25,032 nt of DNA from GCA-2687515 sp963582805 (lineage in GTDB: Bacteria; Pseudomonadota; Alphaproteobacteria; Rhodospirillales; UBA2165), in contig CAUZTZ010000017.1 of assembly GCA_963582805.1 (NCBI GenBank), positions 1 through 25,032 on the forward strand, read 5' to 3'. Shown in pieces: positions 14,700 to 22,781 of the stretch (position 1 is its first letter; each line of letters opens with the position of its first letter). The notes beneath the pieces are model-generated. The model was given only the letters and a program-made list of their open reading frames with translations. It did not search any database and was not told where the DNA came from. Made by a program: the position numbers and the translations under genes.

Positions 14700-15671
14700 A
14701 TGAAAAACTTTATTCGTTTATCCGCCGCTGCCGCTGCGGTTGCCGTTACCGGCGCCGCAAGTGCGGAAACCATCGGTTTCACGACGCTGCAGCCGGGCGC
14801 CATCAACCATCTGCAGGCGCAGATTATTGGCAAGGTCGTGCAGTCGCGCACCGACTTGCAAGTGCGCGTCATCCCGGTTGCCGGCACCACCGCCACCCTC
14901 GCCGCCGTGCAGAACCGCCAAGCTGAAATTTCCGTCAGCGACGTCAACAATATGGGTGATGCCATCAAGGGCCAGGGCATGTTTTCGAAAATGAAGCCCA
15001 TGCCCAACCTCCGCGTTCTGGTCAAGCTCGTCGACTTCCCGATCGGCATCATGGTGCGGAAAGATTCCGGCATGACCAAGTTGACCGATCTGAAGGGCAA
15101 GAAGTATCCCATCGGCTGGCAGGCGTTTCCCAACGGCACACCGCTTGGACAAGGCGTCCTGGCCAGTGCCGGAATGACCCTCAAGGACATCAAGGGGATC
15201 AACGTTTCCGGTCTGATGCCTCAGGCCGACGACTTTGCCGCCGGCAAGCTGGATGCGTCGTTGATCGCACCGCCGGCGCCCAAGGTCCGCGAAGTCGATG
15301 CCAAAGTTGGCGGCATTCGCTGGCTTGAAATGCCGAATACACCGGAAGCACTTGCCATGGTGAAAAAGATCAGGCCCGATTACGGTATCAAGACCTGGAT
15401 GCCTGGCCGCCCGCCGCTGGTTGGCGTCAAAAAGCCGACCAACTTTCTGCATATCCATTTGCTGATCAGCGCCGGAACGCATGTGAGCAATGAAACCGCT
15501 TACAAAATCGTCAAGGCGATGGCGGAAAACAAGAAGGACATGGTTAAGGGGCATCCGATGTTCGGTGGATTTTTCCCCGACAAGCGCATGGCAACCCAGT
15601 TCTCCTCGGTGCAGTACCATCCGGGCGCCATTAAATATTTCAAGGAAAAGGGCATCTGGCCCGGCTCTTAA
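14700..15671 (+). CDS. TAXI-family TRAP transporter solute-binding protein
   Basis: This is a periplasmic substrate-binding protein (323 aa) for a TRAP transporter of the TAXI class. A signal peptide is evident (basic start MKNFIRLS, Ala-rich core, cleavage near AASA-ETIG at 22). Typical TAXI features are IGFTTLQPGAINHLQAQIIGKVV, the VAGTTATLAAVQNRQAEISVSDV segment, and a C-terminal pattern of AYKIVKAMAENKKDM ... YHPGAIKYFKEKGIW. ATG 14700 is preceded by GGGAG at 10 bases. The fused permease gene follows after a 107-base gap containing a strong hairpin, a layout that would favour higher levels of the binding protein. The ligand is unknown; TAXI proteins take organic acids and amino acids, and the neighbours point to an organic or aromatic acid (inference). 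Confidence 0.93.
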   Translation: MKNFIRLSAAAAAVAVTGAASAETIGFTTLQPGAINHLQAQIIGKVVQSRTDLQVRVIPVAGTTATLAAVQNRQAEISVSDVNNMGDAIKGQGMFSKMKPMPNLRVLVKLVDFPIGIMVRKDSGMTKLTDLKGKKYPIGWQAFPNGTPLGQGVLASAGMTLKDIKGINVSGLMPQADDFAAGKLDASLIAPPAPKVREVDAKVGGIRWLEMPNTPEALAMVKKIRPDYGIKTWMPGRPPLVGVKKPTNFLHIHLLISAGTHVSNETAYKIVKAMAENKKDMVKGHPMFGGFFPDKRMATQFSSVQYHPGAIKYFKEKGIWPGS

Positions 15672-15693
15672 GGCGGAGAACTCGATAGCTTCG

Positions 15694-15734
15694 CGCGCCC
15701 CGCGCCGCCAGAACAAAGAACGGCGCGGGGCGCG
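15694..15734 (+). terminator. Intra-operon stem-loop (attenuator or mRNA stabiliser)
   Basis: A perfect 14-bp GC-rich stem (15694-15707 with 15721-15734) encloses a 13-base loop of mostly A and C. It is followed by TCTCTATTTA, too poor in T for a strong intrinsic terminator. It lies between the binding-protein and permease genes, 22 bases after the first stop. In such transport operons, hairpins of this kind usually allow partial read-through and protect the upstream message from 3' decay (established for several transport operons; inference here). Confidence 0.7.
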
Positions 15735-15778
15735 TCTCTATTTAAACATCACCCTCCCAAAAGTCGGTAATAAACCGC

Positions 15779-17935
15779 ATGGCTGAAATTACCCAACCGC
15801 AAACCGAGATTAGTAACCCTGAGAACAGGTCCGGGCTTTCGCGCTCCGAGACGCTGGCCGGAAACTTCTCATCGCCCGCCCTGACCGCGTTGAGGACGGC
15901 GCTGGCAATCTTGCTGACTGTTGGGTCTTTATCCTGGTCGTCGGATCTCTTCCGCACCGCCGGCCTCAATATCCTCGACGAGCAAATTGTCGGACCGATG
16001 CTCGGCGTCGGTATATTTCTGGTCTATATTATTTTCCCCGCCGTTCGGGGTTCGGTGCGAACTTTCGTGCCATGGTATGACTGGATCGCCGGCCTGCTTG
16101 GCCTGGCCGCCGGCTGGTATATCGGCTTCACCTTCGACACCCTGGTGGAGCGCATGCTCGAAGAGCCCCCGGACGCCATCATCGTCGGCACAGTTATCTA
16201 TATCCTCTCACTGGAGGGCCTCCGCCGGACCACCGGATATGCGTTGTTCGGGATTGTCCTTTTATTCTCGGTCTATGCCCTGGTGGGGCATTTGGTGCCG
16301 GGCGATCTGGAAACCCGCAAGGTGGATGTGGTCCGTCTGTTCATCTATTCCTCCCTCGATACCAGCGCGCTGATGGGGTTTGTTCTGAAAGTCGCGCTCT
16401 CCATCGTCGTTACTTTCGTTTTCTTCGGCCAGATTCTGATGAAGGCGGGGGGCGGACAGTTCTTTAACGATATTGCATTGGCGCTGATGGGCCGCTACCG
16501 GGGCGGCTCGGCCAAAATCTCCATCACCGCTTCCAGCCTGTTTGGCTCGGTTTCGGGTATCGTTGTCTCCAACATCGTCGCCACCGGCATCGTGACCATC
16601 CCCTTGATGAAGAAGAACGGCTTCCCGGCCCGGCTCGCCGCTGCGGTCGAGGCTTGCGCATCGACGGGTGGGCAGCTGATGCCGCCGGTGATGGGGGCGA
16701 CCGCGTTCATCATGGCGGATTTCCTTTCGAAGTCCTACCAGGACATCGTTATCGCGGCGCTGGTGCCATCGCTGCTTTACTACGTCGCCCTCTTTATCCA
16801 GGCCGATTTAGAAGCCGCCCGGCGCGGCATTGCCCGCGTCGAGGACAGCCTGATTCCCAGGATCGCCAAGGTGCTGATCAACGGCTGGCCGTTCCTGCTG
16901 CCATTTGCAGTGCTGATTTACACGCTGTTCGCGCTCAATTGGCTGGTGCAGCTTTCGGCTCTCGCCGCCTCGCTGACGATCATCGTTTTTGGGGTTTGCG
17001 TAGGTTTTGGCGAAGCCAGGATCATCCCCAGACTGGTCAAGACTGTCGCCTACGCGGTGCTGTTCGGCCTGATCTATGCCGGATTGCGCAAACTCGATTG
17101 GGGATTTGAGATTGCGATGCTGACCGCATCGGCGGTTTTGGTTGTGGTTGGGCTGATCACCAAGTCGGCGGAAAACCCGCTGCCGCTCCGCGATATTTAC
17201 GATGCGCTGCACGATACCGGCACTTCGATCCTCGATCTCCTGATGATCGCGGCCGGTGCATCCTTTATCATCGGCATCCTTCTGGTTACCGGTCTCGGCT
17301 TTGCGTTCACGCTGCTATTGTTAAAAGTCGGCGGCGACAGTCTGTTTCTGTTGCTCTTGTTTGCCGCATTTCTTTGCATCATCCTCGGCATGGGGATGCC
17401 GACCATTGCGGTCTATATCATTCTCGCGGCCCTGGTCGCGCCGTCGCTGGTCGAGCTTGGCATATTGCCCATCGCCGCGCACATGTTCGTCATGTATTTA
17501 GGAATGATGTCGTTTTTGACGCCACCGGTGGCCATCGCGGCCTATTTCGCTGCCTCCATGGCCGATGCCCCGCCGATGGCGACCGGCTGGACCTGTATGC
17601 GCTTTGGCTGGACCGCCTATGTGGTGCCGTTCCTGTTCGTCTTTTCACCGAGCCTGTTGCTGCAAGGCGACGATGCGTTCCTGTTGGTGGTCGATGTGAC
17701 CACCGCAATCGGCGGCGTCTGGCTGGTTTCGGCGGCCATGATTGGATACCTCATCAATCCCTTGAGCATGGCCATGCGCGGCTTGGCGATGCTCGCCGGG
17801 GTCTTGTTGCTGATCCCTCAGGAGCTGACCACGGGCGCCGGGTGGACCGATGTCGCCGGCGCGGTTCTGGCCCTGATTTTGATCGCAACCGATTACATGG
17901 CGAGGCGAAATAGGCGGGTTGCAGCTTCCGGATAA
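15779..17935 (+). CDS. TRAP transporter fused permease (TAXI-associated, DctQM type)
   Basis: This is an inner-membrane ion-driven permease (718 aa), in which the small DctQ-like and large DctM-like subunits are fused, as is usual for TAXI systems. About the first 190 residues carry four or more membrane segments. The DctM part follows with the conserved block GGGQFFNDIALALMGRYRGG, SLFGSVSGIVVSNIVATG and ASTGGQLMPPVMGATAFIMAD (around 223-318), and later LGMGMPTIAVYIILAALVAPSLVELG and FLTPPVAIAAYFAASMA. Start ATG 15779 has only a weak ribosome-binding site. It works with the binding protein encoded just upstream, moving solute with sodium or proton co-transport. The length is within the normal 600-850 range, and no frameshift is seen. 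Confidence 0.95.
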   Translation: MAEITQPQTEISNPENRSGLSRSETLAGNFSSPALTALRTALAILLTVGSLSWSSDLFRTAGLNILDEQIVGPMLGVGIFLVYIIFPAVRGSVRTFVPWYDWIAGLLGLAAGWYIGFTFDTLVERMLEEPPDAIIVGTVIYILSLEGLRRTTGYALFGIVLLFSVYALVGHLVPGDLETRKVDVVRLFIYSSLDTSALMGFVLKVALSIVVTFVFFGQILMKAGGGQFFNDIALALMGRYRGGSAKISITASSLFGSVSGIVVSNIVATGIVTIPLMKKNGFPARLAAAVEACASTGGQLMPPVMGATAFIMADFLSKSYQDIVIAALVPSLLYYVALFIQADLEAARRGIARVEDSLIPRIAKVLINGWPFLLPFAVLIYTLFALNWLVQLSALAASLTIIVFGVCVGFGEARIIPRLVKTVAYAVLFGLIYAGLRKLDWGFEIAMLTASAVLVVVGLITKSAENPLPLRDIYDALHDTGTSILDLLMIAAGASFIIGILLVTGLGFAFTLLLLKVGGDSLFLLLLFAAFLCIILGMGMPTIAVYIILAALVAPSLVELGILPIAAHMFVMYLGMMSFLTPPVAIAAYFAASMADAPPMATGWTCMRFGWTAYVVPFLFVFSPSLLLQGDDAFLLVVDVTTAIGGVWLVSAAMIGYLINPLSMAMRGLAMLAGVLLLIPQELTTGAGWTDVAGAVLALILIATDYMARRNRRVAASG

Positions 17936-17998
17936 TGCCCAGTTGATGGATGCGCCAAAATCCGGCACCATTTGGGTATGGGTGGAACAACCGCAACT

Positions 17999-19378
17999 AT
18001 GAAATGGCTGTTGCTGCTCGGCGCCCTGACCGTGGCGGCGGCGAGCCTTACCGCGAAGCCCGCCGATGCCGGGTTGGGGGGGCGGGCGAAACCGCGCCCT
18101 GCAATCGGCGCCGAGGCAGACGATACCTATCGCCATCTGAGCGCCTTCGGCCGCGTGTTCGAAGCTTTGGCCAAAGGCAGCGAGGCCGACAAAATTCGCG
18201 CCTTGGATTTGTTCGCCGAAGTGTTCAACCGCATCGGAGCCCGCTACTGGCGGCGCACCGAGCCTAAGACCCTGATCGATGCCGCTATTCGAGCGTTGCG
18301 CAAACAGAAAGCCGGCGCTGCGCCGGGCGCCTTGGGATTAGCGGCGGTGCGCGCCATGATCCAGGCCCTCGATCCCTATTCCGGGTTTACCGCTGCCAAG
18401 CCGCGCCCCAAAAGGAAACGCGGCGTCAAACGCAAATACCGGCCCCCCAATTTCGGCAATATCGGGCTCGAAATTTTCATGAAAAACGGCAAACCCGTGG
18501 TCATCTCACCCCACGACGGATCGCCCGCCGCCCGCGCCGGCCTAGCCCCCGGCGATATCATCACCGGCGTCGATGGCGTGGCCTTCAAAAACCCGGCGCT
18601 CGGCGACGTGCTGGACCGTATGCGCGGGCCCGTCGGTAGTGCGGTCGGCTTGCAGATCATGCGCCCCGGCGGCAAGGAATTTGAGGCCCGCATGGTGCGC
18701 GCCATCGCGCCCGGGCGCACGGTGCGCGCCCGCCTTGACGGCAGCGTGGCGGTAATCCGTATCGCCAGCTTCGCCGCCCACACCACCCGCGATCTCCGCC
18801 GCAGCCTGAAAGAGCTGCGCGCCGAGGCGGTGTCCCGGACGAAGCGCATCGACGCGGTTGTCCTTGATCTTCGCAACAATTCCGGCGGGCTGTTAAATCA
18901 AGCCATCAGTGTCGCCGATGTGTTTTTGGACAGTGGCGAGATTGTCTCGACCCGGGCCGGGCGCAGCGGCGCCGCCAATTCCCGGCACCGGCGTTTCAAT
19001 GCGCGGCTCGGCGATGCCTTGCGCGGCCGGCCCGTGGCGGTGGTCATTAATGGCGGCTCGGCCAGCGCCACCGAGATCGTCGCCGGCGCTTTGCAGGACT
19101 TGAAGCGGGCCATCGTGGTTGGCGAGAAATCCTTCGGCAAGGGATCGGTGCAGACCGTGATGCCGATCAGGGGCCATGGCACCTTGCGCCTGACCACGTC
19201 CCACTATTACCCGCCGTCGGGCCGCTCCTTTGATGACGCGCCAATCCGCCCCGACTTGAACGCCAAGGCCTGCAAGCGGCTCACCGGCTCAAAGGTCCGC
19301 CCGGGCGATGATGCGCTGATGCTTTGCGCGCTGCGCAGCGTTCGCGTGCGCGTCCGCATCGGCAAGCGGGCACGCTAG
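17999..19378 (+). CDS. S41-family (C-terminal processing) protease with Lys/Arg-rich insert
   Basis: This is an exported serine protease of the CtpA/Prc type (459 aa from ATG 17999; an ATG at 17972 would add nine residues before the signal peptide). Signal peptide: MKWLLLLGALTVAAASLTAKPADA. A helical N-terminal region ends at DPYSGF, followed by a short basic segment (KPRPKRKRGVKRKYRPP) at about 134-150. A PDZ domain follows (GNIGLEIF ... SPAARAGLAPGDIITGVDG). The catalytic core has VVLDLRNNSGGLL, the nucleophile in GGSASATEI (Ser356), and FGKGSVQT with Lys381 and Gln385 at the expected spacing of 25 and 29. All catalytic residues are present. The basic insert replaces the usual acidic/helical stretch before the PDZ domain. 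It follows the TRAP permease on the same strand after 63 bases; a functional link is not evident. Confidence 0.93.
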   Translation: MKWLLLLGALTVAAASLTAKPADAGLGGRAKPRPAIGAEADDTYRHLSAFGRVFEALAKGSEADKIRALDLFAEVFNRIGARYWRRTEPKTLIDAAIRALRKQKAGAAPGALGLAAVRAMIQALDPYSGFTAAKPRPKRKRGVKRKYRPPNFGNIGLEIFMKNGKPVVISPHDGSPAARAGLAPGDIITGVDGVAFKNPALGDVLDRMRGPVGSAVGLQIMRPGGKEFEARMVRAIAPGRTVRARLDGSVAVIRIASFAAHTTRDLRRSLKELRAEAVSRTKRIDAVVLDLRNNSGGLLNQAISVADVFLDSGEIVSTRAGRSGAANSRHRRFNARLGDALRGRPVAVVINGGSASATEIVAGALQDLKRAIVVGEKSFGKGSVQTVMPIRGHGTLRLTTSHYYPPSGRSFDDAPIRPDLNAKACKRLTGSKVRPGDDALMLCALRSVRVRVRIGKRAR

Positions 19379-19450
19379 GTCAGGCATTGATTCCACCCTG
19401 CAAGTGCGCTTATTTGGCGGCCATATCAAATCCATGAGGGAACCTGCGTA

Positions 19451-20380
19451 ATGGATCAGCAAACGCCAGCCGACGAAAGCCGCGTCACCGGCCTTGAGCA
19501 TTGGACCAACAAGGGCGACGATTGCCGCCTTTATTTGTGGGAAAAATACGACGGCGCGCCGGACGGCAAGGACGTCATTGTCTTTGTGCACGGCTCGTCC
19601 ATGGCCTCGACGCCGACCTTTGATCTGACAGTGCCGGGGCGGCCCTATTCGTCGGCCATGAACTGGTTTGCGCTGCAAGGCTATGATTGCTGGTGCCTGG
19701 ATATGGAAGGCTATGGCCGCTCCTCCAAAGACCGGGACGATCATTTCAATATTGCCAACGGCGCCGATGATGTGAAGGCCGCCACCGACTATATCGCCGC
19801 CACGCGGGGCGCCGATAAGATGCATTTTTACGGCGTCTCGTCGGGCGCGCTGCGCGCCGCCATGTTCGCCGAACGTAATCCCGAACGCATCGCCCGGCTG
19901 GTCCTCGACGCCTTTGTCTGGACCGGCGAAGGCTCGCCGACGCTGGAAAACAGGCGCAAAAAACTGCCCGAGTTCAAGGCCAACCGGCGCCGCCCCATCG
20001 ATCTGGATTTCGTGCGTTCGATCTTTTCCCGCGATCATTCGGGCTGTGCCGAAGATAGCGTCGTTGAGGCCTTCGCCGCCGCCATCTGCGCCCTGGATAC
20101 GTCTATCCCCAACGGCACCTATGTGGATATGTGCGAGAATTTGCCCCTGGTGGACCCGGAAAAAATCACGGCGCCCTGCATGGTGCTGCGCGGCCAATGG
20201 GACGGCATCGCCGGCATGGAGGATTTGCTGAATTTCTTTGCTTTGCTGCCCAATCCAGACAAGCAGTTCAAATCCATGGCCGGCATATCGCACGCCTCAT
20301 TCCAGCAAAAAAATTATCTGATGGTCTATCAGATTTTGCTCGATTTTTTCCGCCAGCCGGGCCCGCTCTATCAGGGGTAA
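19451..20380 (+). CDS. Alpha/beta-fold hydrolase
   Basis: This is a cytoplasmic alpha/beta hydrolase (309 aa) without a signal peptide. The oxyanion loop is VIVFVHGSSMAS (around 43-53). The nucleophile elbow GVSSG places Ser130 as catalytic residue, with Asp251 in RGQWDGIAG and His281 in GISHASF as the other triad members. ATG 19451 is preceded by GAGGGA at 9 bases. The gene stands alone on the plus strand, 72 bases after the protease and converging with the TauD-like gene (30 bases apart). In a meta-cleavage pathway such an enzyme could hydrolyse the ring-cleavage product, as BphD does, and an extradiol enzyme is encoded 6 kb away. Esterase or other hydrolase roles are equally possible. Confidence 0.88.
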   Translation: MDQQTPADESRVTGLEHWTNKGDDCRLYLWEKYDGAPDGKDVIVFVHGSSMASTPTFDLTVPGRPYSSAMNWFALQGYDCWCLDMEGYGRSSKDRDDHFNIANGADDVKAATDYIAATRGADKMHFYGVSSGALRAAMFAERNPERIARLVLDAFVWTGEGSPTLENRRKKLPEFKANRRRPIDLDFVRSIFSRDHSGCAEDSVVEAFAAAICALDTSIPNGTYVDMCENLPLVDPEKITAPCMVLRGQWDGIAGMEDLLNFFALLPNPDKQFKSMAGISHASFQQKNYLMVYQILLDFFRQPGPLYQG

Positions 20381-20410
20381 TTCGGATATACCGCCCTTGA
20401 AAACCCACAT

Positions 20411-21463
20411 CTAGCTGGTTTCGAAAACCATCCCGCCTTCATGCGCCGGGAAGCCGCCGCGCTTGGCGCCGGGCGAAATATCGCCGAAGAACGGCTTGAA
20501 GCTCGCCGGCAATTGGCGGCTGTTGGCCGGCGAAAACCAGAGACGCAACAGATGGCGTTTCAAGTCCGGCTCGGCGTGATCGGTGAATGCGGTGCGCGTA
20601 TGCAGCGTCAGGTGGTTGTTGAGGAACTGCATGTCGCCCGGCTCGAACATCATCGAGACGTGAAAATCGGGGCGCGCCGCAATTTCGTCCACCAGACGGA
20701 AGCCTTCGAGCTGGGCCTCGGATGGCGGCGGTGCGCTGCCCGACAATTCCGCCGTCCGGATGTGGGTGCGGGTGTAGCGCCCCGCGAACAAGCCGTTGAC
20801 TGTGCCGAAAATGGGCTGGGTGTAATAGGGCGATTGGCCGGGCTTCTCGTTGCCCTGGCGGCCCCAATGGCAGGGCGCATAGAGGGCGTCCAGCAGGTCC
20901 GGGCGGGTGCGCAGAATTTCATCATGGATGGCGGGCAGCGAAACGATGCGGCTGAGGCCGCCCTCCTTGGCGGCGCGCAAACAAAAAAGCGCCGTGATGT
21001 CGGCGGCATCGGAATGATAGGTCAGCGCGCCGCTTGAGGTATAACCGCGAAAAGTGGGGCCGTCGGCGGGGCTTCCGATATCGCGCACATCGCCCAACAC
21101 GTCGCCGCGCCTGCTTTGGGATACCGCTTGGCCACAATAGAGCCCGATGCCCCAGCAGATGTGGCGGAGATCGTCCTTGCCGTAATTTAGGGAAGGAAAT
21201 CCCCGCAGCAAGTAGATGCCGAGGCCGGTTTCGATCTCCTCCAACATGGCATCGAGGCGCGCCTGGAAGGCGGGCAACGGAAAGTTTTCTTTGGTCAATT
21301 CGGCCAGGCCCAGCCCGCGCGCCTTGCCCAATTGCAAGGCGGCATCGATCTCGGCGATGTCGGCGCGGCTCAGCTGGTAAATCCAGCGCCCCGATCCCTG
21401 GATATCCGGGCCCAGCCAGTTGCAGGTTTCTTTGATCGCGCGCGGCATTCCGGGCTGGCCCAT
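20411..21463 (-). CDS. TauD/TfdA-type Fe(II)/2-oxoglutarate oxygenase
   Basis: This is a predicted non-haem Fe(II), 2-oxoglutarate-dependent oxygenase (350 aa). The jelly-roll iron site is intact: the HxD pair in TYHSDAADI (His150, Asp152) and the distal histidine in NNHLTLHTRTAF (His288). A basic residue for 2-oxoglutarate follows in RHLLRLWFSP (Arg307). The length is greater than TauD (about 280) and similar to BBOX/TfdA-related enzymes of catabolic clusters. The ATG at 21463 is eight bases after the stop of the second Rieske gene, so it is the third gene of a Rieske-Rieske-TauD operon; an internal ATG five codons on is possible because no strong ribosome-binding site precedes the first. 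Such enzymes perform hydroxylation or oxidative removal of ether, sulfonate or amine groups; the substrate is unknown. Confidence 0.88.
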   Translation of the reverse strand: MGQPGMPRAIKETCNWLGPDIQGSGRWIYQLSRADIAEIDAALQLGKARGLGLAELTKENFPLPAFQARLDAMLEEIETGLGIYLLRGFPSLNYGKDDLRHICWGIGLYCGQAVSQSRRGDVLGDVRDIGSPADGPTFRGYTSSGALTYHSDAADITALFCLRAAKEGGLSRIVSLPAIHDEILRTRPDLLDALYAPCHWGRQGNEKPGQSPYYTQPIFGTVNGLFAGRYTRTHIRTAELSGSAPPPSEAQLEGFRLVDEIAARPDFHVSMMFEPGDMQFLNNHLTLHTRTAFTDHAEPDLKRHLLRLWFSPANSRQLPASFKPFFGDISPGAKRGGFPAHEGGMVFETS

Positions 21464-21471
21464 CTTGCTGG

Positions 21472-22779
21472 CTATTCGGCGGCCTCTTGCACCGGCGCTT
21501 TCAGGGGCGCGGTAGCGACCTTGTCGGCGTGGGCCTGGAGCCAGTCGGCGTCTGAATTATAGACATACTGGCCGCCGCGCACATCGGTGTAGACGGATGC
21601 ATCAAGGGCGCTTTTGGGTAATGTTCCGTCTTTCTGGAAGGCTTTGATGGCGGCCAGAAGATGCCGCCTTGTCTGCGTGATCATGATGTCGGACGGCGCC
21701 AGATGTTCGAGGCTTCGGTCCTCGATCTCGCCCATGCTCTCGACCATGGCGCGGTCCTGCAGATTGATGCCGGTGATGCCGGTATAGCTTTGGCTGCGCT
21801 GCACGTCCCGGTCGATGGAGTAATCGTTGGCCCGGTTGTCGGCCAGGCGGAAGCGCCCGTGCCAATCGGTTGTGTTGGGCTGGAAGCGCCACGGCCCGGC
21901 GCCGACGATGGGGCGCGCCCCGGTGCGGCCCGGCCGCTGGGCGCGCTTGTGGGCCATATAGACCATCATGGTGTGGGTATCGTCCATCGGCACATAGGCG
22001 CGCGCCAGGATATTGTTCTCGATCGGGCAGATCGGCGGCATGGTCCAGCACGGCCACAGGAACTGACCCACCCGCCAATAGGTGTTGCCCGCGTCGGCGG
22101 GCCGGTAAGCACCGTACATGGTGCCGAAATCGGTTTCGGTGAATTCAAATTCGGGCGCCCGGTTGGCGGTGATGAAGCGGTTCATCTCGCCCTCGGCGAA
22201 GCCGGCATCGTCGGTGATGCCCATATGCAGGAAACCCAGATGCGAGGTGTCGAGCTCGCTCTCGGCGCTTTGCAGCCAGTTGCATTCGCCTTGGATAAAG
22301 AGGATTTCCATATCCTCGGCGGGCACCAGATTGGCTTCCAGATCCGGGAGCGGCGGCACGTTTTCCTGGTTCCCCATATACACCCAAATGAGGCCATTGC
22401 GCTCGGCGGCCCTATAGGCCCTGGCTTTCACCTTGTGCTTGAAGTCTTGGGTGGGCGGAACGTTGGCCATGTCGAGGCAATTGCCGTCCACATCGAATTT
22501 CCAGCCGTGATAGACGCAGCGGATGCCGTCTTCTTCGTTGCGGCCGAAAAACAACGAGGCGCAGCGATGCGGGCAGCGGTGATCCATGATGCCGACGCGG
22601 CCCGACGTGTCCCGAAAGGCAATCAGCTTTTCACCGAGCAACATGAGCCGCAGCGGGTCGCCGTCGGCAACCAGCTCATCGGACTTGGCTGCCGGAATCC
22701 AATAGTGGCGCATCAGCGCGCCCATGGGGGTACCGGCGCCGGTCTGGGTCAGGATCTGGTTGTCGCGCTTCGAGGCCAC
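21472..22779 (-). CDS. Rieske 2Fe-2S oxygenase alpha subunit (phthalate dioxygenase type), copy 2
   Basis: This is the oxygenase component of a Rieske non-haem iron system (435 aa). Rieske ligands are Cys69 and His71 in RCPHRCA, and Cys88 and His91 in RCVYHGW. The mononuclear iron site is ELDTSHLGFLHMG, with bridging Asp177, His180 and His185. Asp342 in LQDRAMVESMG is the probable third ligand. The family is the alpha-only phthalate 4,5-dioxygenase/LigXa O-demethylase group. The start is GTG 22779, two bases after the TAA of the first copy; it aligns exactly with that copy's N-terminus, whereas the upstream in-frame ATG at 22854 would overlap it by 73 bases. It is a close tandem duplicate of the upstream gene. 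A ferredoxin-reductase partner is required but absent from the window. Confidence 0.93.
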   Translation of the reverse strand: MASKRDNQILTQTGAGTPMGALMRHYWIPAAKSDELVADGDPLRLMLLGEKLIAFRDTSGRVGIMDHRCPHRCASLFFGRNEEDGIRCVYHGWKFDVDGNCLDMANVPPTQDFKHKVKARAYRAAERNGLIWVYMGNQENVPPLPDLEANLVPAEDMEILFIQGECNWLQSAESELDTSHLGFLHMGITDDAGFAEGEMNRFITANRAPEFEFTETDFGTMYGAYRPADAGNTYWRVGQFLWPCWTMPPICPIENNILARAYVPMDDTHTMMVYMAHKRAQRPGRTGARPIVGAGPWRFQPNTTDWHGRFRLADNRANDYSIDRDVQRSQSYTGITGINLQDRAMVESMGEIEDRSLEHLAPSDIMITQTRRHLLAAIKAFQKDGTLPKSALDASVYTDVRGGQYVYNSDADWLQAHADKVATAPLKAPVQEAAE

Positions 22780-22781
22780 GG

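Noticed and set aside
14718..15716. A 332-codon minus-strand frame opposite the TAXI binding protein, with others at 19289-20293, 6518-7840 and 7525-8568.
   Set aside because: All are opposite genes with clear family motifs and signal peptides or active sites; treated as shadows.
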